This document shows positions 6,563-12,126 of a stretch of 12,126 nucleotides of DNA, in pieces. A program made the position numbers and the translations under genes. The DNA comes from Candidatus Shapirobacteria bacterium (GTDB lineage Bacteria; Patescibacteriota; Microgenomatia; UBA12405). Below the pieces are notes generated by a model. The model searched no databases. It was not told the origin of the DNA and saw only the letters and a program-made list of their open reading frames with translations. Positions within the stretch are counted from its first letter, which is position 1. Each line of letters begins with the position of its first letter. Location of the stretch: the NCBI GenBank assembly GCA_028700345.1, contig JAQVSW010000013.1, forward strand, positions 1-12,126. The letters run 5' to 3'.

Positions 6563-7366
6563 ATGAAAAATATACCAATATTTGCACTCGAAGGAGCCGC
6601 TTTTGCGGGAAAAACTACAGTTCTAAATTATCTGAAAACTAAATATACCGATAAAGTTACAACAATTCCAGAAGCCAGTGAGTACGTTGGGGGCGATAAA
6701 AATTTTCCAAATGCACCATTTAAGACTCTCAATGAGGCAAAGGCAAGTACATATTTTTTTATTGAGCTTGAAAAGCGAAGGTGCCGTGACGCAATCACTT
6801 CATACATAAAAACTGGCCTACCTGTGGTTATGGACAGAACGACCCCCGTTTCTTCTTTGTTTTTTTACTCACTGCTTGCTTATGATCACCCAATAGATTC
6901 AACTTTTATTAATTCTTATTATCGACATGCGCTTGACGCTTTTCAAGCCCAGGTTGACGCCGGAAATATATTTATTCCTGGTGGACTAATATATCTTCGT
7001 CCAATAGATCGCACGACTTTTGAAAATCGTTTGGTAAGGGGTACAAAAAATACTGTTTTTTCAAAATGGGAAAATTATAAATTTCTTGATAATAAATATC
7101 AAAGTCTAATCAGATTTCATTATAAAAATAACCATGTTTTAATTCTCGATTCACAAAATACACCTAAGAATTTAGAACAGTCAGCAAAAAATATTATTGA
7201 CTTTATTGGTTTAGTTCGTCCGCCGTTTATATCGGACATCTTTAATACTTTTTTGAACAAAAGTAAAAAGTCCAAATTAAACATTTTATCCCGCGAAGAA
7301 AGAGAATTTTCAAAAATCATGAATTATTCGCGGGCTCTAATGGATAAAACCAATCTCAAAATATGA
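6563..7366 (+). CDS. P-loop kinase resembling deoxynucleoside/thymidylate kinases
   Basis: A 267-residue protein with Walker A GAAFAGKTT (11-19) directly after strand IPIFALE. IPEASEYVGG (35-44) corresponds to the dNK-type Glu block and VVMDRT (88-93) to the DRS/DRY catalytic motif. LIYLRPIDRTTFENRLVRG (142-160) matches the strand and arginine-bearing LID of the dNK/TMPK group (R156 and R159). It should transfer the gamma-phosphate of ATP to a nucleoside, nucleotide or a similar small hydroxyl compound. About 50 residues beyond the core (217-267) form a charged C-terminal extension. It overlaps the next, different kinase-like gene by ATGA. The substrate is not readable, and a non-nucleoside substrate remains possible. 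Confidence 0.8.
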   Translation: MKNIPIFALEGAAFAGKTTVLNYLKTKYTDKVTTIPEASEYVGGDKNFPNAPFKTLNEAKASTYFFIELEKRRCRDAITSYIKTGLPVVMDRTTPVSSLFFYSLLAYDHPIDSTFINSYYRHALDAFQAQVDAGNIFIPGGLIYLRPIDRTTFENRLVRGTKNTVFSKWENYKFLDNKYQSLIRFHYKNNHVLILDSQNTPKNLEQSAKNIIDFIGLVRPPFISDIFNTFLNKSKKSKLNILSREEREFSKIMNYSRALMDKTNLKI

Positions 7367-8124
7367 AAAATCCTGAATTAGGCACTATTTATATTGAAGG
7401 TACGGATTTTACCGGAAAAGATACTGTTGGTAAGTTTATTGCCGGCGAGTATGGAGTTACAAATATACAAAAACTTTCTCTACATCCAAATAATCCTTGG
7501 GATGCGGATAAAACGGGTGAAATCCCTCCAGACAGCCCCCTCTTTCCGGCATATTTAGCAAGATCAATTATTTGGGATATCCAACATTTTCCCATCGATA
7601 CAAAGAAGCGACAACTTCAGTTATCATTTACAGCCACAAGATCTGCCGCCTGGTGCCATGTTTCTGGCGATAAGTTTGGAGATGTGTTCAAAGAATTACT
7701 TAAGTTTAGCCCTATTTTTGAACACTCTTTTCTTTTATCGGCCTCAATTCCAATAAAACAGGCTAGGTTAAAAATGAGACAGACTGAGGGTGGGGCGGTA
7801 TCACTCACCGACAAATTAGTTTTTTCTAACCCGGATTTTGTTACAAAAGTGGATGAGATTCTCGAGAAAATTTCTTGCCAGGAGATGGGTGCTAAGGTGG
7901 TCAAAACCGATGAGCTTACAATAGGTGAGGTAGGCAGTATCTTAATCGCATCGATAGATGAACAGACAGTTTCTATTAGTAATAACGACACTAGGTTGAT
8001 TCAAGCAGACATCTCTCCGGAACTATTTAGATTTCACAAAGAAATAATCTCTTACGCTGATTCAATTGCTAAAAAATATTCCTTATCAGGAACAATTATA
8101 GAAAAAGTTAAACAACCCATATAG
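7363..8124 (+). CDS. Second P-loop kinase-like protein, divergent thymidylate-kinase relative
   Basis: A 253-residue protein beginning in the ATGA overlap with the previous gene. The opening IYIEGTDFTGKDT (9-21) is the thymidylate-kinase style Walker A with K19. FTATRSAAW (89-97) resembles the TMPK helix carrying the base-contacting Arg. FLLSASIPIKQARLKMR (123-139) resembles the strand plus LID helix. The DRY motif expected between these is not visible and the segment is shortened, while a long helical tail (about 200-253) is added. It could phosphorylate a monophosphate made by the preceding kinase, or be a non-catalytic partner. The pair shows no close sequence similarity beyond the P-loop, so they are not a recent duplication. 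The assignment to the kinase superfamily is sound. The exact reaction is not. Confidence 0.75.
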   Translation: MKNPELGTIYIEGTDFTGKDTVGKFIAGEYGVTNIQKLSLHPNNPWDADKTGEIPPDSPLFPAYLARSIIWDIQHFPIDTKKRQLQLSFTATRSAAWCHVSGDKFGDVFKELLKFSPIFEHSFLLSASIPIKQARLKMRQTEGGAVSLTDKLVFSNPDFVTKVDEILEKISCQEMGAKVVKTDELTIGEVGSILIASIDEQTVSISNNDTRLIQADISPELFRFHKEIISYADSIAKKYSLSGTIIEKVKQPI

Positions 8125-8129
8125 CTATT

Positions 8130-9227
8130 ATGAAAAAAGAAATCGTAGCTGACATCAGATCAAGACCTGAATTTTCACGTTTTACAACAAATTTAGAAAA
8201 TAAATCGTCGCTCCCAATTTTTCCACTAAGCACACCAAAAGACAATTTAGTTGGAGTAATGATCGTAGGTGATTATATTGCTCAAGATCTTGTGCATTAT
8301 TTAGAGACTCAATCAAATGGTTTGAGGTCTAAGTGGTTAATTATTAGCACAACCCAATCAGACGCCATTCCCTTGGATTGTTCAGGGGTTGATTTTAATT
8401 TTTTTACAAACGAGTCTGGAGTAGAAGAATATTTAAACAGTTCAGCCAAGAATGTTCCCTTTTCTACCGAACTCGGTGATGGTCATTATGTCGATTCAGA
8501 AATATTTTTTCCAGATTCAAAAATTGAGAAACGTTGGGATATTGTTTATCCCGCAAAGTGGTATCCAACCAAAAACACTGATTTACTTTTAGAAACAGCA
8601 AAACTAGACCCAAACTTAAAAATTGCAATTTACGGTTGGCCAGTCGTATCAGAAAGAAAAATTGTTCAAAGTATGGCCTATAGGAATAAAATTATTGAGA
8701 CTGCACAGAGCACTCCAAATGTCGAAATTTTTGATGCCGGTTTTGAAATTGGGACAGTAAATCATTACAATACTGACGGAACTGTTGTTATTGGGAATTT
8801 ATCGAAAGAAGAAATGAGAGATAAATTTTTTAGACAGGCAAAGTCAAGTATATTTCTGTCGGAAACAACCGAAGCTGTTAATCGAGTTTGTACAGAAATG
8901 CTTTGTTGTGACGTGCCAATGTTAGTTACCCAAACAAACGGTGGTCTTGAAAAATTAATCAATGATAAAACTGGAGTATTAATAGAAAGATCTCCGATGG
9001 GAATTCTAAAAGGTATTCATTATATTTTTGATCATCAAGAGCAGTTCAATCCACGACTCTCATTTTTAAGATTATATGGAAAAGAAAAAGCCAATAAAAG
9101 GTTAGAAGAAATAATAGTAGAGGTTGCCAAAAATAAGGGGGTAGAAGTTAATTGGGAAAATATGAGAAAATATAGTGGTGACTTATGGACATCCCCAGAT
9201 GTGTACATGAGAATTTTTACTAGCTAA
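8130..9227 (+). CDS. GT-B glycosyltransferase (GT4-like)
   Basis: A 365-residue protein. The C-terminal Rossmann domain begins at WDIVYPAKWYPTKNTDLLLETA (136-157), which resembles the first strand and KN-x-DLLL helix of GT4 enzymes. LSKEEMRDKFFRQAKSSIFLS (224-244) and the EX7E motif E248...E256, followed by CDVPMLVTQTNGG (260-272), are the nucleotide-sugar-binding hallmarks. The N-terminal acceptor domain (1-120) is shorter than usual, and the DSEIFFP linker (122-128) is typical. There is no membrane segment, so it acts in the cytoplasm. It probably transfers a sugar from an NDP-sugar to a pathway product. It sits five bases after the second kinase gene and ten before the Nudix gene, and is clearly part of the operon. 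Donor and acceptor are unknown. Confidence 0.83.
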   Translation: MKKEIVADIRSRPEFSRFTTNLENKSSLPIFPLSTPKDNLVGVMIVGDYIAQDLVHYLETQSNGLRSKWLIISTTQSDAIPLDCSGVDFNFFTNESGVEEYLNSSAKNVPFSTELGDGHYVDSEIFFPDSKIEKRWDIVYPAKWYPTKNTDLLLETAKLDPNLKIAIYGWPVVSERKIVQSMAYRNKIIETAQSTPNVEIFDAGFEIGTVNHYNTDGTVVIGNLSKEEMRDKFFRQAKSSIFLSETTEAVNRVCTEMLCCDVPMLVTQTNGGLEKLINDKTGVLIERSPMGILKGIHYIFDHQEQFNPRLSFLRLYGKEKANKRLEEIIVEVAKNKGVEVNWENMRKYSGDLWTSPDVYMRIFTS

Positions 9228-9237
9228 AGTATCAAAC

Positions 9238-9795
9238 ATGAACTTGATTAATTACATTAACGATAAAAAAATTACAAATAAAAAATTGTCTAATTATACA
9301 GATTGGCATGTTCGTCAGGCGGTAAGGGCAGTATTACAAAATGAACGTAAACAGATCGCCCTCATGCATATTGGTGAATACAATGTTTATAAATTACCTG
9401 GCGGCGGTGTTGAGGAGGGAGAAAGTCTCGATTTTGCTTTTATTAGAGAAATAAAAGAAGAAACTGGTTGTGAGGCGGAAAAAATTTCTAATCTTGGAAT
9501 TTATATTGAAAAAAGAGATGAATGGAAAATGTTTCAAATTTCTCATTGTTATTTTGCAAGGGTAACCAAAGTAGGAGTGATAAAGCTGGATGAGGCTGAG
9601 CAAAAGGAAAAGTTTACCCTTCACTGGGTGGATGGAATAAAAGAAGCCATTAAGCTTGTTAAAAGCAACAAATCAGATAGATACGATGATAAATATATCA
9701 AAAATCGAGATCTGGCCATATTAAAGATGGCAAAAAAATCATTAATACCGTTTGAATATTTACCCGAGAATAAGGTGGAAATAAAAACAAATTAG
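9238..9795 (+). CDS. Nudix hydrolase, last gene of the operon
   Basis: A 185-residue Nudix protein. The box is complete at 56-78: G56, E62, R70-E71, E74-E75 and T76-G77-C78, preceded by KLPGG. The strand RQAVRAVLQNERKQIALM (26-43) and the aromatic HWVD (129-132) after the box fit the fold. It should hydrolyse an X-linked nucleoside diphosphate with Mg2+. At the end of a nucleotide-kinase and glycosyltransferase operon it may release a monophosphate from an activated intermediate or remove a misused one. The N-terminal 25 residues and a C-terminal helical tail (about 133-185) extend the minimal domain. The start ATG at 9238 lies ten bases after the glycosyltransferase stop, without Shine-Dalgarno. 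It ends 18 bases before the stop of the convergent gene, and no terminator hairpin is visible in that gap. Confidence 0.9.
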   Translation: MNLINYINDKKITNKKLSNYTDWHVRQAVRAVLQNERKQIALMHIGEYNVYKLPGGGVEEGESLDFAFIREIKEETGCEAEKISNLGIYIEKRDEWKMFQISHCYFARVTKVGVIKLDEAEQKEKFTLHWVDGIKEAIKLVKSNKSDRYDDKYIKNRDLAILKMAKKSLIPFEYLPENKVEIKTN

Positions 9796-9813
9796 TCAAA
9801 TTATTCAATCCTT

Positions 9814-11304
9814 CTACTGAGCTTGTTTTAAACTACTTCCATCCCATTCGATGACTGGTTCGTCACCATATTTTGCATTTATTTCTACCGAGTGGTTTTG
9901 CCAAGTTCCATATTCAATAGTTTTATTTTTTGGTCCTTCAAAAGGGGCTATGGCAAAATAAACAGTTATCTTATAGCCATCATCAAACATCTCCACCTTT
10001 TCGCTAGTTTTTATATTATCTGATGGTCTAAAACCATGCTTAAAACTATCTCCTGGACCATAAACTTTTCCCATTGTATAGATGCCGCCCACATCTCTAT
10101 CTTCTGCCTCGTTAGCCGCCAGATCATCCCAACAAGTTGGGTTATGACAGACATCCATCATATAAGACTGCCCGCTGACATTAACTATTTTATAAACCTG
10201 AGCAGAATTATTGTCATTATTAGTTTTTGGAGCTTCTTCTTTGGTTTCTTCTTTGGGTACTTCTGTTGGCTTTTCTTCTTGCTTGATTTCTTCTTCAATT
10301 TGTTTCATTATTTCCTCAACTTTTTCTCCGCTTTTAACGATATTATTTTCTTTCATCCACTGAGGTAGTTCTTCTTCGCTCAGCCCGGTCACACTAGCCT
10401 TAGTTTCGCCCTTTTCATCAGTTTTAATACTGATTCCCAATATTTTTTCATCTTGAACGGCTGATCTGATTTGATCGGCAGCAAAATAGCCAGCACTGAC
10501 TTTTTCCATCGCCTTTGACACATTTCCCGGCAAATTGGCAATTGTCAAAATACTGGCTGCTGGTTCAGTCACTGCTCTCGCCTTATTTACCATTTCCGAT
10601 ACCTTATTTTTATCTCCCAGGGCAATTCTGGCTTCATCATCCGCCACCTCCAAAACCAAATCCGCTCCGCCCACCACTGTCGCCGTCGTTGCCAAAACCC
10701 CAGTAGCGCCTCCGGTCAGCACCACTCCTCCCACAAAGACCGTCACCTTGGCTCCGTTTTTTATTCTCATTGAATTTTGTTCACAGGTTTCAAAGACATC
10801 TCCTTCCTCTCCATAAGCCTCTCGAGTCATTTGATCTTGAGTTTGATTTAAAATCAAATGAGCCAATTTGACATCAACTCCCAGGTGTTTAGCCAGGGTT
10901 CTGACCGTTTTTCCCGCCGGAGCGCTCTCAATTACTTTTTGAATTTCAACCGTAGTATAGGCAGAAACATCTTTTACTATATTAAATGCTGTTTTTTCAC
11001 TGGCCATTTTGTCAGCTTCTTTTTCGAGTTCCGTTACCTTGCCTTCCAGTGCTTTCCATCCCTCAATAACGGCCCCCATTTCCTCATTCCATTTATCATA
11101 ATCTCCATATTCCTTAGCCTTTTCCAAAACATTTTCCGTTCGGTATCGAAGCAGGGTATATTCTTTTGAAACAGATAAGGTTTTTTCGTAAACCGATTGG
11201 TCCAAAGCTGATGTCTTATCTTCTTTTTTCAAAAATAAAAAACCAACAACCATTACGATTACCAAAGTAACAATTGCAATTTGGAAAATTTTTTTTATTG
11301 ACAT
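9814..11304 (-). CDS. Membrane-anchored extracytoplasmic protein with coiled coil and low-complexity linker
   Basis: A 496-residue protein of unknown function. MSIKK is followed by one hydrophobic segment (7-25), a signal anchor with no lipobox Cys. Residues 35-105 are charged and helical, probably coiled coil. A second hydrophobic Gly/Ala/Val/Thr stretch (about 186-218) could enter a membrane. Residues 325-367 are a Glu/Lys/Pro-rich linker. The C-terminal domain (about 368-490) looks beta-rich and contains two cysteines five residues apart (DVCHNPTCW, 384-392) that might pair outside the cell. Most of the protein should lie on the outer side of the membrane. The start at 11304-11302 follows the upstream gene's stop by 11 bases, suggesting one transcript. 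It is convergent to the operon and has no visible link to it. Proteins built like this are common among hypothetical proteins of Patescibacteria. Confidence 0.82.
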   Translation of the reverse strand: MSIKKIFQIAIVTLVIVMVVGFLFLKKEDKTSALDQSVYEKTLSVSKEYTLLRYRTENVLEKAKEYGDYDKWNEEMGAVIEGWKALEGKVTELEKEADKMASEKTAFNIVKDVSAYTTVEIQKVIESAPAGKTVRTLAKHLGVDVKLAHLILNQTQDQMTREAYGEEGDVFETCEQNSMRIKNGAKVTVFVGGVVLTGGATGVLATTATVVGGADLVLEVADDEARIALGDKNKVSEMVNKARAVTEPAASILTIANLPGNVSKAMEKVSAGYFAADQIRSAVQDEKILGISIKTDEKGETKASVTGLSEEELPQWMKENNIVKSGEKVEEIMKQIEEEIKQEEKPTEVPKEETKEEAPKTNNDNNSAQVYKIVNVSGQSYMMDVCHNPTCWDDLAANEAEDRDVGGIYTMGKVYGPGDSFKHGFRPSDNIKTSEKVEMFDDGYKITVYFAIAPFEGPKNKTIEYGTWQNHSVEINAKYGDEPVIEWDGSSLKQAQ

Positions 11305-11315
11305 AAGCGATTATA

Positions 11316-12011
11316 TCAACTCTTTCTATTTTTAATCTTATCTTTCCCCCTGCTACTTACATTTCTATGTGTCGACAGAGTGTAAATAAAGAAAGCTATC
11401 GCTAAATATAATTCCGATACCTCCAGCCACTGCCAAATAGCGTATTTTCTAAAAACATTGTTAATCACCATATCATAATTAAGATTTAAAAAATTTCTGT
11501 CATAGTAAACCAAAAAGACCAACAAAAAGTACCAAGATAAATATATTGGAGGAGTAAAAATTATTAAATCTTTACCTTTTTTTGGGAAAAACTTAGTAAC
11601 GATTCGTCTGGAAAAAAGCCCATAAAATCCAATTATAATATAAGCAATTTGATTTATTTCGTATCCAAAAATATTGTGAATATTTGTTTCTTCCTGAAGA
11701 TTGATCTGTTTTATTTGTTCTGGTGTTGTAAACCCAAAAATTCTTTGACCATAAGAAATCTCTTCAAGAGATATAAAAAATAACATGATTGAAAAGATTA
11801 AAAATAACAGTGAAAAGAATCTCATTTTCTTTTTTAGAAGCAAAAATATTTTATATGATATAAACCCAGAAAAAAGATAAAACATAAATTGTAGATACTC
11901 CAGGACCGAGTCTTCTCCTGTTATCCAAACAAAAAAATTATTGTGATCAATCCACAAATAACAAAAAACTGAAAAAATAATTAGAAATAGTATTTTTGCA
12001 TTTTTTTCCAT
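11316..12011 (-). CDS. Multi-pass membrane protein with EEISYGQRIFG motif
   Basis: A 231-residue protein if it starts at ATG 12011-12009. Hydrophobic segments at about 6-21, 38-59, 65-82, 119-134, 150-170 and 196-213 predict around six membrane spans with a basic cytoplasmic tail. The motif LEEISYGQRIFGF (82-94), followed by TNIHN (109-113), is a pattern I associate with a family of uncharacterised bacterial membrane proteins. The conserved acids, His and Arg may form a site near the membrane surface, but no function is known to me. The frame stays open upstream to the window edge and encodes another hydrophobic stretch, so a longer form is possible, as is a TTG start at 12065. I prefer 12011 because family members as I recall them begin with the first span and because a promoter-like sequence lies just upstream. 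Confidence 0.72.
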   Translation of the reverse strand: MEKNAKILFLIIFSVFCYLWIDHNNFFVWITGEDSVLEYLQFMFYLFSGFISYKIFLLLKKKMRFFSLLFLIFSIMLFFISLEEISYGQRIFGFTTPEQIKQINLQEETNIHNIFGYEINQIAYIIIGFYGLFSRRIVTKFFPKKGKDLIIFTPPIYLSWYFLLVFLVYYDRNFLNLNYDMVINNVFRKYAIWQWLEVSELYLAIAFFIYTLSTHRNVSSRGKDKIKNRKS

Positions 12012-12035
12012 ACTTTCTCTAAATCTAAATTTAGA

Positions 12036-12065
12036 AATATAGAAAATCATTAAACTCAATATCAA
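12036..12065 (-). promoter_or_regulatory. Possible promoter for the two right-hand minus-strand genes
   Basis: On the minus strand a -35-like TTGATA (12065-12060) is followed after 18 bases by TATATT (12041-12036). Transcription would start near 12029, 18 bases before the ATG at 12011. The region is very AT-rich, so chance matches are likely. It is only a real promoter if the gene does not extend past the window edge. Confidence 0.3.
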
Positions 12066-12126
12066 AATATAAATAAATGAAAAAGGAAAGATATGGAAAT
12101 GTTTTAAAACATAATTTGGATACTGC

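Noticed and set aside
1732..9795. Phosphonate biosynthesis operon, because the TPP enzyme resembles phosphonopyruvate decarboxylase
   Set aside because: No PEP mutase is encoded in the window, and the TPP enzyme follows the IorA layout more closely.
9796..9813. Bidirectional terminator between the convergent Nudix and surface-protein genes
   Set aside because: The 18-base gap contains no inverted repeat or T-run able to form an intrinsic terminator.
10036..10368. Phe-rich 110-codon frame on the plus strand
   Set aside because: It is the antisense shadow of the Glu/Lys-rich linker of the 496-residue protein. TTC and TTT runs are simply the complement of GAA and AAA codons.
1..12126. CRISPR arrays, tRNA, rRNA, transposases or phage genes
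   Set aside because: I looked for regular repeats, cloverleaf-like segments and mobile-element proteins and saw none.

Overview
The window is AT-rich, densely packed bacterial DNA. TGA is used as a stop (7364-7366 and 11316-11318), so the standard bacterial code applies. Almost no start codon has a recognisable Shine-Dalgarno sequence. These traits, small intergenic gaps and divergent versions of common families suggest a Candidate Phyla Radiation (Patescibacteria) genome, perhaps Microgenomates-like. That assignment is inference, because no marker gene is present.

Left part (1-1662): the 3' end of a Nudix hydrolase (+) runs into a convergent unknown gene (-), and the two stop codons share a TTAA. 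Upstream of the unknown gene is a minus-strand gene whose product joins a DNPH1/nucleoside 2-deoxyribosyltransferase-like domain to a C-terminal ribbon-helix-helix DNA-binding segment. Both catalytic acids of the enzyme family read as Gln, so it looks more like a nucleotide-sensing regulator than an enzyme.

Control region (about 1663-1731): a good promoter (TTGACA, 17 bp, TAATAT) points right and an extended -10 element points left. A perfect 16-bp palindrome, TACTCAT-CT-ATGAGTA, lies just before the first start codon of the rightward operon. This is the classic layout of a divergently encoded, self-regulated repressor.

Central operon (1732-9795): eight plus-strand genes with gaps of 1-10 nt or overlaps of 4-14 nt. 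In order they encode a serine hydroxymethyltransferase-like PLP enzyme with a degenerate folate/Glu block, a long Gfo/Idh/MocA oxidoreductase, an IorA-like thiamine-diphosphate enzyme lacking its ferredoxin domain, a short-chain dehydrogenase, two different P-loop nucleoside/nucleotide-kinase-like proteins, a GT-B glycosyltransferase and a Nudix hydrolase. The set suggests a dedicated small-molecule pathway: C-C bond formation, redox steps, phosphorylation, glycosyl transfer and diphosphate clean-up. A modified nucleoside or nucleotide-linked product is the most attractive guess, but the product cannot be read from sequence. I recognise no described cluster with this gene order.

Right part (9814-12126): two minus-strand genes 11 nt apart encode a membrane-anchored extracytoplasmic protein with a coiled coil and low-complexity linker, and a multi-pass membrane protein with an EEISYGQRIFG motif. 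They converge on the operon and look unrelated to it. I see no tRNA, rRNA, CRISPR array, insertion sequence or clear intrinsic terminator, and no gene-free stretch exceeds 300 bases.
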